Positions 9,566 to 18,464 of a DNA stretch of 64,000 bases are shown here, in pieces. Numbering within the stretch: position 1 is the first letter of the stretch; each line of letters begins with the position of its first letter. The translations under genes were made by a program, and so were the position numbers. The notes under the pieces are model-generated. The model was not told where the DNA came from and made no database searches. It saw only the letters and a program-made list of their open reading frames with translations. The stretch lies in NCBI GenBank assembly GCA_013138865.1, contig WTBY01000058.1, forward strand, positions 1 to 64,000. Reading direction: 5' to 3'. The DNA is from Helicobacteraceae bacterium. Its GTDB lineage: Bacteria; Campylobacterota; Campylobacteria; Campylobacterales; Sulfurimonadaceae.

Positions 9566-12500
9566 ATGTTACGACGTTTCTTAGAGTTTGCAATTGATCG
9601 TCCACTTTTGAACCATATGTTTTTAATATTTATAGTCGTTCTTTCGATCTACTCTTACACAAATATACCAAAAGAGATCTTCCCCTCTATTGCTAAAGAT
9701 CAGATCTCCATAAGTGGTGGTTACCCTGGTAGTAGTGCAGATATTTTAGACAAAATGGCAGTTACTACGATCGAAGATAGTCTAAAAAATATACAAGAGA
9801 TCGAGCTTGTTAAGACGATCATTAAAAATGGATTTTTTTCTATACAAGCAGACATAAAAACAGGCTCTGAGAATATACAAGTATTGAGTGATGTTAAAGA
9901 TGTTTTAGACTCACTAAAACGTGATCTCCCTGCTGATATGAGTGATCCTAGTGCTAAAATTTTTACACATACTGTTCCTCTTTTACTAGTAGCAATTTCA
10001 GGTGAAGATGTAACAAATAAAGAGCTATTAGACCGCGCTGAAGATCTTAAAACTAAACTCTCTAACTTTGAAAATTTAAGTGAGATAACTATACGAGGTG
10101 ATGCCGATAGTGAGTTGGTAGTTACATTAAATAAACAAAAAATTAGAGCTTATAACTTAGACTATAACTTAGTTCTTTCATCATTAGGTGCCATGAGCTC
10201 TATCTTTCCGATCGGAACTATTGAGCAAAATGGAGAACATCTTTACATATCAACTTATAATGGTGCAAAAGAGAAAAGTGAAGTTGAAAACATTATTTTA
10301 AGTGTTGGCGATCGTTATATTAAAGTAGGTGAGATTGCAGATGTAGCTTTTGGACTAAGTGATCGATCGGAGATCAGCCACTATAATGGTCTAAGAAACG
10401 TCTCCGTTAATGTTACGAAGAGTAATGATGGTAATGCGATCGCACTTACAAAGCAGATTCGTACTCTTCTTGAGAAAGAGGAGCTAGAGAACCCACGCTT
10501 TCAGTTGAATATATATACCGATACCTCTATTTGGATCAAAAATCGTCTAAATACTGTTTTTGCAAATATCACTTTTGGTCTTATGTTAGTGTTTATAGCT
10601 ATGCTTATTTTTGTAAATCGCGGGATCGCTTTTGTTGTTGCTTTAGGTATTCCTCTTAGTTTTATGATCGGACTAATAGCCGCGGATAGTTTCGGTTACT
10701 CTTTGAATATGCTAACACTTTTAGGTGCACTCATAGCACTTGGAATGCTAGTTGATGAGGCGATTGTTGTTGCTGAGAATATATATAGGCATTTAGAAGA
10801 GGGAAAAAGTAGGCGTGAAGCTGTTATTGAAGGTGCTGCTGAGATGTTTCCAGCTGTTTTAACTGCAACACTCACGACTGTTTTTGCTTTTATACCACTA
10901 CTCATGCTTACTGGTGATATGGGCTCTTTTATTAAAGTATTACCGATTATCATAACCGTTTTGCTTCTTAGTTCACTTTTTGAGGCTTTTTACTTCTTAC
11001 CACTTCATGCAAATGACTTTTTAAAAGTTCGTAAAGATGAACATATGAGTCACAAAATTTGGGACAAGATCTACTCTATTTACGATCGCGTAATTCATTT
11101 TGTCTTTAAAAAGAGTGTGATCTCTTTAGTTGTGATCGTTATGTCTATACTTATAAGTACGGGTATTATGATCAAAAACTCTAAGTTTCAACTCTTCCCT
11201 GACTTTGATGCTACACAACTTTTTGTAAATGGAAAAGTAAACATAAATAACAACCTTGAAGACACTGAAAAGTTAGTAAGTGCATTAGAAGAAGTGCTAC
11301 TTGAAAAGCTTAGTACAGAAGAGTACACCTCGGTTACCTCAGTTGTAGGTATGAGACTTGACGCTAAAAACAGAGCCGAGATGGGTGAGAATCTGTTTCA
11401 GATCTTTATTGATCTACATGAAAAAGCACCAGACAACTTTTTTAACAAATATATAAATCCTATTCTTTCTATTGAGTACGATGCTGAACTTTTAAAACGA
11501 GAACGTAAAGCTCAGCTTATTACTAAGGACATCATGCTCTATTTGCAAAAGTTTAAAACTCTTAAAGTTGAGGGTGCAAATGTTTATGAAGAGCTAAATA
11601 TCATTATGCCAAAAGCTGGTGTTGTTGCTCATGATGTTGAGATCGCACTTAGTGGTAAAAATGACAAAGAAATTGTTGCAGGTCTTACTAAACTATCAAC
11701 TGCATTAGAGAACATAGAAGGCGTTTATAACGTTGAAGATGATGCCTCACTTGGAGAAAAAGAGCTAAAACTAAAAGTAAATAGCTATGGACAACGCTTA
11801 GGTTTTAACGAGCAAGTCATAAACAGAGAACTTTCGTCTTACTATCTTAAAGGTGAGCGTGGGAAAATGTTTACAGATGAGGGACTTTTGCGTATTCGTC
11901 TTGAGGGTGATCGCAAAGATCAACTTAACTCTATTTATGAGTACCAAGTTCAGATCCCACGATCGCAAAACTATGTGGCTTTAAAAGATGTTTGTAACTT
12001 TATAATGATTAGCTCATTTGTCTCTATTAAAAAAGAGAATGGCTTACGTCAAAGATCAGTTTTTGCTTCATTAGACAAAGAACTTATTACCTCTTCACAG
12101 ATGATGAGTGAGTTAAAAACTACACTAAAAGAGCTAAAAGAAGATGGCTTACGAGTCTACATAAAGGGCGAGCAAGAGGAGAATGACAAAAATAAGTCAG
12201 AGATGACAAAGTCAGCAGTTGTAGCACTATTTTTGATCTTTATAACACTAGTATGGATGTTCAACTCCATAGCACAGTCTTTGATCGTTATTAGTACCAT
12301 TCCACTTACACTTTTAGGTGTTTTTGCAGGACACTTTATAATGGGAATAAACATGACTATGCCAGGGCTTATAGGTATAGTAGGACTTATGGGTGTTGTT
12401 GTAAATGATGGTCTATTGATGGTAAGCTTCATAAAAAAAGCCCAAGATGTAGAACACCTAATAAAACTAGCAAAAACTAGACTCCGACCAATTCTTTTAA

Positions 12501-12670
12501 CTTCACTTACAACAGTTTTAGGTCTCTCAACTCTGATCTTCTTCGCAAGTGGACAAGCTCAGATCCTACAACCCATGGCTATCTCATTAGGCTTTGGTAT
12601 TTTATGGGCAACCTTTTTAAACATGGTTTACGTACCACTTCTTTATAAAGTGGTTTATAGAGTTAAATAG
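9566..12670 (+). CDS. Efflux RND transporter permease subunit (intact)
   Basis: A full-length 1,034-residue RND permease, distinct from the broken one at the left edge. It has the N-terminal membrane helix (residues about 10-30), a first porter domain, helices with the family pattern GIPLSFMIGLIAA and ALGMLVDEAIVVAENIYRH (the acidic proton-relay segment), a second porter domain and a C-terminal helix bundle ending GFGILWATFLNMVYVPLLYK. No adaptor or outer-membrane gene adjoins it, so it must borrow partners encoded elsewhere or act alone. It follows the FtsL-like gene by 13 bp with a GGA-containing ribosome site. The gene is dense in GATC and CGATCG sites, typical of the native part of the window. 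Confidence 0.92.
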   Translation: MLRRFLEFAIDRPLLNHMFLIFIVVLSIYSYTNIPKEIFPSIAKDQISISGGYPGSSADILDKMAVTTIEDSLKNIQEIELVKTIIKNGFFSIQADIKTGSENIQVLSDVKDVLDSLKRDLPADMSDPSAKIFTHTVPLLLVAISGEDVTNKELLDRAEDLKTKLSNFENLSEITIRGDADSELVVTLNKQKIRAYNLDYNLVLSSLGAMSSIFPIGTIEQNGEHLYISTYNGAKEKSEVENIILSVGDRYIKVGEIADVAFGLSDRSEISHYNGLRNVSVNVTKSNDGNAIALTKQIRTLLEKEELENPRFQLNIYTDTSIWIKNRLNTVFANITFGLMLVFIAMLIFVNRGIAFVVALGIPLSFMIGLIAADSFGYSLNMLTLLGALIALGMLVDEAIVVAENIYRHLEEGKSRREAVIEGAAEMFPAVLTATLTTVFAFIPLLMLTGDMGSFIKVLPIIITVLLLSSLFEAFYFLPLHANDFLKVRKDEHMSHKIWDKIYSIYDRVIHFVFKKSVISLVVIVMSILISTGIMIKNSKFQLFPDFDATQLFVNGKVNINNNLEDTEKLVSALEEVLLEKLSTEEYTSVTSVVGMRLDAKNRAEMGENLFQIFIDLHEKAPDNFFNKYINPILSIEYDAELLKRERKAQLITKDIMLYLQKFKTLKVEGANVYEELNIIMPKAGVVAHDVEIALSGKNDKEIVAGLTKLSTALENIEGVYNVEDDASLGEKELKLKVNSYGQRLGFNEQVINRELSSYYLKGERGKMFTDEGLLRIRLEGDRKDQLNSIYEYQVQIPRSQNYVALKDVCNFIMISSFVSIKKENGLRQRSVFASLDKELITSSQMMSELKTTLKELKEDGLRVYIKGEQEENDKNKSEMTKSAVVALFLIFITLVWMFNSIAQSLIVISTIPLTLLGVFAGHFIMGINMTMPGLIGIVGLMGVVVNDGLLMVSFIKKAQDVEHLIKLAKTRLRPILLTSLTTVLGLSTLIFFASGQAQILQPMAISLGFGILWATFLNMVYVPLLYKVVYRVK

Positions 12671-12736
12671 AGAGTTTACATATAAATGCAACTTGACTAA
12701 TAATATAGTTAAACCAACACAGAGGAATATATTAAA

Positions 12737-14710
12737 TTGCAAAGATCTTATTATTCAAATAACCTTAGTAACTTTATTCAAGAAGATACAAATAAAATTC
12801 TTGGTGAACTGGCGAGACATCATAATCATGCTTTAGAAGATTTACAAAAAAATGCTTGGATAAAACAAATTGAATTATTAAAGCAAGTATTTTATAATTA
12901 TGCAGATGGACATATATTTTTTGAATTTTCAATTCCAAGAATGGGAAAGCGTGTCGATAATATAATCATTATAAAGGACTCGATTTTTATTGTTGAATTT
13001 AAAGTTGGCTCATCTACATATGATAATATTGCAATAGAACAAGTTATAGACTATTCACAGGATTTGAAAAACTTTCATGAAGGAAGTCATGTACAAAAGC
13101 TATTTCCTATACTAATCTCAACTGAGGCCGAAAGTATAAAAAATACAATTGAGCCACTACAAGATAAGCTATATAAACCTCTTCTTGCTAATAAGAATTC
13201 TATTTTAAATGTAATTGAGGAATGTTTAAATATTGTTAAAGAACATGAAGTCTGTCCACTAACTTGGCAAAGCTCAATATATAAACCAACTCCAACTATA
13301 ATAGAAGCAGCACAAGCTCTTTACAAGGGGCACAATGTAGAAGAAATTTCTAGATCAGATTCTGGTGCGATTAACTTATCTATAACAACAGATAAAATAA
13401 ATCAAATAATTAATAGTTCAAAAAAAACACATAAAAAATCAATTTGTTTTATAACTGGTGTTCCTGGTGCAGGAAAAACATTGGCAGGCTTAAATATTGC
13501 AAATGAAAGAATGAATATAGATAAAAATGAACATGCAGTTTTTTTATCAGGAAATGGACCTCTAGTAGATGTTTTAAGAGAAGCGTTAACAAGAGATGAA
13601 GTGAATAATGCAAAAGAGCAAGGAAAAAGACTAACAAAAAAAGAAGCTGCTATAAAAACGCATGCATTTATTCAGAATATTCATCATTTTCGTGATGATT
13701 CTTTAATTAGTGATAAAGCACCTATTGAAAAAGTAGTAGTGTTTGATGAAGCTCAACGGGCTTGGAATAAAGAACAAACAAGTTCTTTTATGAAAAGAAA
13801 AAAAGGTCAAGATGACTTTGCTTCATCTGAACCAAAGTTCTTAATTGATGTTATGAATCGTCATGATGATTGGTGCACTATAATTTGTTTAATAGGTGGT
13901 GGGCAAGAAATAAATACTGGTGAGGCTGGATTAGAAGAATGGATTGACTCATTGCAAGCTTATTTTAAAGATTGGAATATATATTTATCAAGTTCAATCA
14001 TTGAAGATAAAAATTACTTGAAAGATGATACTTTAAAAGAATGGTTAACATATAATGCAAATATAGATACAAACTTACACTTATCAGTTTCGGTTAGATC
14101 ATTTAGATCAGAAAAATTATCAGACTTCATTCAGTCAATTTTAGATATTGATATCATCAAATCAAAGAACCTATATAATGACTTTTTAAAAAATGATTAT
14201 CCTATAATTTTAACAAGAGATTTTGAAAAAGCCAAAAAATGGTTAAAAGAAAAATCAATCGGAAGTGAAAGAAGTGGTGTCATAGCTTCATCTGGAGCAT
14301 ATAGATTACGGCCATTTGGAATAAATGTAAAAAACCAGGTAGACGCTCCTGTTTGGTTTTTAAATAATCGAGATGATATTAGATCTTCATACTTTAATGA
14401 AGAAGTCGCAACAGAGTTTGATATTCAAGGCCTAGAGCTCGACTGGACCTGTGTATGTTGGGATGGAGATTTTTATTTATATAATAATCAATGGATATAT
14501 AGAAAATTCAAGGGTACAAAATGGCAAAATATTAATAAAGATATTATAAGAAACTATTTACTAAATGCCTATAGAGTTTTACTTACGAGAGCTAGACAAG
14601 GAATGATTATTTTTATACCTAATGGATCAATAGATGATAAGACACGTTTACCAGAGTATTATGATGAAACATTTAACTATCTCAAGGAAATTGGTATACA
14701 AGAGGTTTAA
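12737..14710 (+). CDS. DUF2075-type P-loop helicase with N-terminal PD-(D/E)XK nuclease-like region
   Basis: A 657-residue protein. Residues about 40-130 look like a PD-(D/E)XK nuclease fold: an Asp in GKRVDNIIII and EFK about 16 residues later. The P-loop region follows, with Walker A GVPGAGKT (near 240), Walker B VVVFDEAQRA (near 334), a motif III-like IGGGQEINTGE and, near the C-terminus, VLLTRARQG, a motif VI-like arginine element of superfamily 1 helicases. This matches DUF2075 (the Schlafen group 3-like helicase domain). Such nuclease-helicase proteins are often found among defence genes; a role against foreign DNA or RNA is inference. TTG start with AGAGGA 10 bp upstream. Base composition is much more AT-rich than the RND gene before it, and CGATCG is absent, suggesting acquisition. 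Confidence 0.75.
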   Translation: MQRSYYSNNLSNFIQEDTNKILGELARHHNHALEDLQKNAWIKQIELLKQVFYNYADGHIFFEFSIPRMGKRVDNIIIIKDSIFIVEFKVGSSTYDNIAIEQVIDYSQDLKNFHEGSHVQKLFPILISTEAESIKNTIEPLQDKLYKPLLANKNSILNVIEECLNIVKEHEVCPLTWQSSIYKPTPTIIEAAQALYKGHNVEEISRSDSGAINLSITTDKINQIINSSKKTHKKSICFITGVPGAGKTLAGLNIANERMNIDKNEHAVFLSGNGPLVDVLREALTRDEVNNAKEQGKRLTKKEAAIKTHAFIQNIHHFRDDSLISDKAPIEKVVVFDEAQRAWNKEQTSSFMKRKKGQDDFASSEPKFLIDVMNRHDDWCTIICLIGGGQEINTGEAGLEEWIDSLQAYFKDWNIYLSSSIIEDKNYLKDDTLKEWLTYNANIDTNLHLSVSVRSFRSEKLSDFIQSILDIDIIKSKNLYNDFLKNDYPIILTRDFEKAKKWLKEKSIGSERSGVIASSGAYRLRPFGINVKNQVDAPVWFLNNRDDIRSSYFNEEVATEFDIQGLELDWTCVCWDGDFYLYNNQWIYRKFKGTKWQNINKDIIRNYLLNAYRVLLTRARQGMIIFIPNGSIDDKTRLPEYYDETFNYLKEIGIQEV

Positions 14711-14714
14711 AAAG

Positions 14715-14748
14715 TTTAGTAGTGAACGCATAGCGTCACTGAACTAAA
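14715..14748 (+). terminator. Stem-loop after the DUF2075 gene
   Basis: An imperfect inverted repeat (TTTAGT and ACTAAA outer arms, GTGA.CGC and GCGTCAC inner arms around ATA) lies a few bases after the stop and is followed by an AT-rich run ending in TTTT. It probably ends the DUF2075 transcript. Confidence 0.45.
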
Positions 14749-14807
14749 ATATTATAGTTTTACCATTATGCCACCATAAGAAAGTGCTTAGTTACAAATT
14801 ATACTTG

Positions 14808-14816
14808 TGATATAAT
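14808..14816 (+). promoter_or_regulatory. Extended -10 promoter for the small membrane protein pair
   Basis: TGATATAAT is an extended -10 (TGnTATAAT). The ATG at 14823 follows 6 bp after the box, so the message would be leaderless, the same spacing as at marR. There is no purine-rich ribosome site between promoter and start. Confidence 0.5.
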
Positions 14817-14822
14817 TACAGC

Positions 14823-15050
14823 ATGGGTAAATTAGATAAAGAAAAAGAAGAAATTGGTTGGATTAAGTTTTGGATAGGTGTTAGTGTTGCTTCTATTATG
14901 GGACTTATAAGTTGGTTTGTAAATAATTATGAATCAGCAAATGAATTAATGTTATTCTTAGATATCATATCTGTTTTATTAATAGCGGTATTTATTGTTA
15001 TTTTGAATAAAATTGGACTTGAAAAAATAAAAGAGTTAGAGGATATTTAG
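14823..15050 (+). CDS. Small two-helix membrane protein of unknown function
   Basis: A 75-residue protein: a charged N-terminus (GKLDKEKEEIGWIKFW), a membrane helix (about 16-35), a short acidic loop, a second helix (about 42-62), and a charged tail ending LEKIKELEDI. I do not recognise a named family, though small proteins with this K.DK.KEEIGW start occur as hypothetical genes in accessory regions of proteobacteria. The TAG stop is followed at once by the ATG of a 30-residue ORF, so the two are probably coupled. A type of membrane toxin, antitoxin or phage-response protein are all possible; none is shown. Confidence 0.6.
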   Translation: MGKLDKEKEEIGWIKFWIGVSVASIMGLISWFVNNYESANELMLFLDIISVLLIAVFIVILNKIGLEKIKELEDI

Positions 15051-15143
15051 ATGGATTTATTATATGCAATTGGAATTATAGCATTTGTTGGCTCTTTAGT
15101 TTATAGTATGTACAAGACTTTGCAAAGTTTTTCGCACTCATAA
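15051..15143 (+). CDS. 30-residue membrane peptide, coupled to the upstream gene
   Basis: ATG directly abuts the preceding stop codon (TAGATG). The peptide has one membrane helix (LLYAIGIIAFVGSLVYSMY) and a short polar tail QSFSHS. The tight coupling argues that it is translated; it has no ribosome site of its own. Function is unknown; it may form a small membrane complex with the 75-residue protein. It ends just before the thiL gene, which converges from the other strand. Confidence 0.45.
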   Translation: MDLLYAIGIIAFVGSLVYSMYKTLQSFSHS

Positions 15144-15149
15144 AATAGA

Positions 15150-15965
15150 TTAAAAATGGTGTGCTTTACACCTATTTGTATAGCTACTTCTTGAAGTTAT
15201 TGCAAAAATGTTTAGTTTAACTCTATGTTTTTTTGCGATCGCTAAGAGTCTATTTTTAGCACTTTTGCTAAAGCCTATTAACATCTCATACTCTTCACCG
15301 CTACAACCTACACTTTTAGGCATCTTTTTTAAAAACTTAAAACCTACTCTGTTTGCTTTTGAGAGTTTTTGTAGATCTGAGTAGACTCCATCAGAAATAT
15401 CCATACCACAGCTTAGGTGTTTAGTCGCCTCTTTTATGAACTGCGATCGTAGTTTTATATTTATAAACTTTGAGTTTTTGTGGATCTTTTTACCACTTAG
15501 CAGGTAGCGTAGCTCTTTTGCACTTTTTCCAAGTTCACCTGTATAAGCCATAAAGTGGTTTACTTTTAGACCTTTTCTAAGTAGTGGTTTTTCAGTTTTG
15601 GAGATGATTGTTACTGTTATGTCTAGTTTAGTATTAGAGATCGTATCGCCTCCTACGATCTGTACATTAAACTCATTTGCAGCTTTAGTGAAACCACTAT
15701 TTAGCTCTCTCATTTGTGTCGCATTTAGGCGTGGCATTGCAACACTTAAAAGAGCGTACTTTGGAGTTGCATTCATAGCGATCGCATCTGAAATATTTAC
15801 AATCATCGCTTTATATGCGATCTGCTCTAAACTAAGCCAAGATCTTTTAAAGTGTACATTTTCAAAAAAAGCATCTTTGGAGTATACGAAGCCATCTATT
15901 ACAGCTCCATCATCACCAATATATGAGTTTTTAAAAGTAGATATAAAATAGTTTTCAGTATTCAT
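15150..15965 (-). CDS. thiL: Thiamine-monophosphate kinase
   Basis: ATP-dependent kinase that converts thiamine phosphate to the active cofactor thiamine diphosphate. The 271-residue protein (the family is commonly about 300-330) shows the AIR synthase-like fold: IGDDGAVIDGFVYSKDAFFENVHF at the N-terminus with metal-binding Asp residues, VNISDAIAMNATPKYALLS near 55, IVGGDTISNTKLDITVTII near 100 and CGMDISDGVYSDLQKL near 190. The slightly short C-terminus is typical of compact ThiL proteins. It stands alone, convergent with the small membrane pair and divergent from the degenerate GGDEF gene. Confidence 0.9.
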   Translation of the reverse strand: MNTENYFISTFKNSYIGDDGAVIDGFVYSKDAFFENVHFKRSWLSLEQIAYKAMIVNISDAIAMNATPKYALLSVAMPRLNATQMRELNSGFTKAANEFNVQIVGGDTISNTKLDITVTIISKTEKPLLRKGLKVNHFMAYTGELGKSAKELRYLLSGKKIHKNSKFINIKLRSQFIKEATKHLSCGMDISDGVYSDLQKLSKANRVGFKFLKKMPKSVGCSGEEYEMLIGFSKSAKNRLLAIAKKHRVKLNIFAITSRSSYTNRCKAHHF

Positions 15966-16000
15966 GGGTATGATTATAGCTCATATAAAAGGAAAATATT

Positions 16001-17041
16001 GTGAATATATCAATAAAAAAAGTTTTTAACAACATTAGTATCGCATTAATGGTTATAGTAGTTTTACTCTCCGCACTTACTTACTTAATAATAACACAAG
16101 GCAACTCATACAGTGCTTTGCAGAGTGTTCAAAAACAAAAAGCTCTTGTATTAGCTATAAACTCTATAGACTACTCACACAAGGAGTTGTCTGTAATTCA
16201 GCTTGATGGTAAGTCAAATGAACTAACTTTTGAGATCGATAAACTTGCAAATAGTGTTAATATTGAGAGTTCTATTAGTGAACTAAGAGCATTAAAAGAG
16301 CTTTTTGTAAATGATGTAGAACACTCTGCTGTAGCTTTTAACAACCAGCTAAACACTATTAATACTAAAGTTATAAATAGTATGAGTGATCAGTTTTCAT
16401 ATATTGAGATATTGAGTTATTTAACATTTTTATATGTGATCATTTTAATGATCTTTTATACTAAGCGTTTAGGTTTAGTCTATGAAGATATAGCACACCT
16501 TTTTGCTGTTAAAGATAGTAATACTTACCTTATAAAAACAGATGAAGTAAATACGATCACTAAAAGAATAAACCAAAAACAAGATTCTCTTAAAACTCCT
16601 GATATGCTTGATCGTGTCACTGCACTTTATAATAAAGATGGAATGTTAAGTACTTTTAATGAGAAAAAATATAGCCTCTCAACGCAGTCACAAATAATTG
16701 CTATTTTTAAAATAGATGGTATAAAAAACCTAAGAGATCAATACCCTGACACGATCTTAAACAAGGTATTTAAAAAAGTAGCATTTACGATTTCATTACA
16801 TGAACAACATAATGACTTAAGTGCTTATTTAGAAGAGAATAGGTTTGCACTTCTTTTAACAAATAGAAATAAAAAAGAGGCAAAAGAGATTTTTGAGCTT
16901 ATTAAAAGTAGTCTGAATGAGTTTAAAGTAGATAGTGAAAATAGTGTTGAACTTACTTTAGTTTATGAGTCTATACAAAAAGCACCAGTAGAGTCACTAG
17001 AAAATGTACTTATATCTTTAAAAGATAACCTTAATGACTAA
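16001..17041 (+). CDS. Membrane protein with degenerate GGDEF domain
   Basis: 346 residues with a membrane helix (about 10-33), a periplasmic domain (about 34-130, helical), a second helix (about 137-155) and a cytoplasmic domain resembling GGDEF. The active-site motif is lost: the expected GGDEF position reads LEENRFALLL, so cyclase activity is unlikely and a receptor or scaffold role is more plausible. GTG start with AAAGGAAAA ahead of it. The stop overlaps the bioA start by 8 bp (ATGACTAA), so the two are co-translated, an odd pairing for a biotin gene. Confidence 0.7.
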   Translation: MNISIKKVFNNISIALMVIVVLLSALTYLIITQGNSYSALQSVQKQKALVLAINSIDYSHKELSVIQLDGKSNELTFEIDKLANSVNIESSISELRALKELFVNDVEHSAVAFNNQLNTINTKVINSMSDQFSYIEILSYLTFLYVIILMIFYTKRLGLVYEDIAHLFAVKDSNTYLIKTDEVNTITKRINQKQDSLKTPDMLDRVTALYNKDGMLSTFNEKKYSLSTQSQIIAIFKIDGIKNLRDQYPDTILNKVFKKVAFTISLHEQHNDLSAYLEENRFALLLTNRNKKEAKEIFELIKSSLNEFKVDSENSVELTLVYESIQKAPVESLENVLISLKDNLND

Positions 17042-18329
17042 TGCTCAAATAGTAGAACAAGATCTAAAGTACATTTTTCACCCATGTACTCAAATGAAAG
17101 ATCATGAGTCACAACTACCGCTAATTCCGATCAAAAAAGCTAAGGGAGTCTACCTTTATGACTTTGATGGTAACCGTTATCTTGACGCTGTTAGTAGTTG
17201 GTGGGTAAACCTTTTTGGTCACTCTAACTCTTACATAAATGAGAAAGTAAAAGATCAGTTAGAGACTTTAGAGCATATTATTTTTGCTGGTTTTACACAT
17301 GAGAGTGCTTTGAATGTTGCAAAGCGTTTGGTTAAGTTAACACCAAAAGGGCTAGACAAAGTTTTCTTTGCAGACAATGGCTCAAGTGCAGTAGAGATCG
17401 CACTTAAGATGAGTTTTCAGTACTTTAAAAACAGAGGTGAAAGTAGACCTATATTTGTCTCACTTGAAAATAGTTACCATGGTGAGACTATGGGTGCCTT
17501 AGCTGTTGGCGATGTTAAGCTATACAAAGAGATCTACGATGAGATCTTAATAAAAACTATTCAAGCTAAGTCGCCCTCTCTTCACTCAGAAGAAGAAGCT
17601 TTAGCAGATATGAGAAGAGTTTTGAGTGAGAATAGAGGTAGAGTCTCTTCTGTGATCATAGAGCCTTTAGTTCAGTGTGCAGGTTCTATGGCTATGTACG
17701 ACGCGACCTATATTACGGCTCTTAAAAAACTATGTGAAGAGTTTAACGTTCATCTGATCGCAGATGAGATCGCGGTTGGTTTTGGTAGAACTGGCTCTCT
17801 TTTTGCATGTGAACAAGCTAAGATCACACCAGACTTTTTATGCCTCTCAAAAGGGATCACAGGTGGTTACTTACCACTTTCAGTAACAATGTTTAGCGAT
17901 GAGGTCTATAGTGCTTTTTATTGTGATTACAACGAAGGCAAATCGTTCTTAGACTCTCATAGTTACACTGGTAATGCTTTGGCGTGTGCGGCTGCAAACG
18001 CTACTTTAGATATCTTTGAAAAAGATAATGTTATAGAGAAGAATAGAGAAACTATAGAGCTAATGAGTGAGTTACTAAAAGAGTTTAACTCACTTAAACA
18101 TGTAAAAGAGACAAGACAGCGAGGGATGATCGCAGCAATAGAGTTAGACGAGTTTCCACTAAACAAAAGAGTTAATTTAGAAATTTACCAATATGCTTTA
18201 AAAAATGAAGTTTTACTACGCCCACTTGGAAATGTAGTCTACTTCATGCCACCTTACACAATGAGTAAAAGTGAAATAGAAAAAATGTTTAAAGTAGCTT
18301 TCGATGCAATAACCAATTTAAGGTATTGA
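17034..18329 (+). CDS. bioA: Adenosylmethionine-8-amino-7-oxononanoate aminotransferase
   Basis: PLP-dependent aminotransferase of biotin synthesis: it transfers the amino group of S-adenosylmethionine to 7-keto-8-aminopelargonate to give 7,8-diaminopelargonate. At 431 residues it is of normal length. Family marks: FHPCTQMKDHE at the N-terminus, AVSSWWVNLFGHSN near 45, SYHGETMGALAVGD near 145, IADEIAVGFGRTG near 240 and LSKGITGGYLPLS near 270, whose Lys is the PLP Schiff-base residue. It starts inside the end of the degenerate GGDEF gene and is followed by the acnB regulatory region. Confidence 0.95.
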   Translation: MTNAQIVEQDLKYIFHPCTQMKDHESQLPLIPIKKAKGVYLYDFDGNRYLDAVSSWWVNLFGHSNSYINEKVKDQLETLEHIIFAGFTHESALNVAKRLVKLTPKGLDKVFFADNGSSAVEIALKMSFQYFKNRGESRPIFVSLENSYHGETMGALAVGDVKLYKEIYDEILIKTIQAKSPSLHSEEEALADMRRVLSENRGRVSSVIIEPLVQCAGSMAMYDATYITALKKLCEEFNVHLIADEIAVGFGRTGSLFACEQAKITPDFLCLSKGITGGYLPLSVTMFSDEVYSAFYCDYNEGKSFLDSHSYTGNALACAAANATLDIFEKDNVIEKNRETIELMSELLKEFNSLKHVKETRQRGMIAAIELDEFPLNKRVNLEIYQYALKNEVLLRPLGNVVYFMPPYTMSKSEIEKMFKVAFDAITNLRY

Positions 18330-18341
18330 TTTTTAAATAGT

Positions 18342-18356
18342 GTTACTTTTAGTGAC
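18342..18356. promoter_or_regulatory. First GTTAC-N5-GTGAC dyad upstream of acnB
   Basis: An inverted repeat GTTAC, 5 bp, GTGAC, followed by GC. It matches a second dyad 41 bp downstream in arm sequence, spacer length and trailing GC, so the two look like paired sites for one dimeric regulator. Alternatively it could form a weak hairpin after bioA, but no T-run follows. Confidence 0.45.
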
Positions 18357-18382
18357 GCTAAAATAACTAATATTCACACTTT

Positions 18383-18397
18383 GTTACTATTCGTAAC
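18383..18397. promoter_or_regulatory. Second GTTAC-N5-GTAAC dyad upstream of the acnB promoter
   Basis: A perfect hyphenated palindrome GTTAC-TATTC-GTAAC, followed by GC, centred about 50 bp upstream of the predicted acnB transcription start. Its centre is 41 bp (close to four helical turns) from that of the first dyad. Likely operator pair for control of aconitase; the regulator is unknown. Confidence 0.5.
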
Positions 18398-18423
18398 GCC
18401 ACTGTTTTTTACTCTCTTTTTTA

Positions 18424-18432
18424 TGATATAAT
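18424..18432 (+). promoter_or_regulatory. Extended -10 promoter of acnB
   Basis: TGATATAAT is a full extended -10 element. The start codon of acnB lies at 18465, giving a leader of about 25 nt that contains TTGGAG as the ribosome site. The -35 region is a T-rich run, common in Campylobacterota. Confidence 0.6.
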
Positions 18433-18464
18433 CTTCCAACAAAAATTAATGTATTGGAGCCAAC

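Noticed and set aside
12331-12340. GGACACT, which would match the 5' end of the tRNA whose 3' remnant is at 23003
   Set aside because: It lies inside the intact RND permease reading frame and no D-arm or anticodon arm follows. The same applies to GGACACT near 22068 inside mscS.
16001-17041. Active diguanylate cyclase
   Set aside because: The active-site position reads LEENRFALLL, without the GG(D/E)EF residues.
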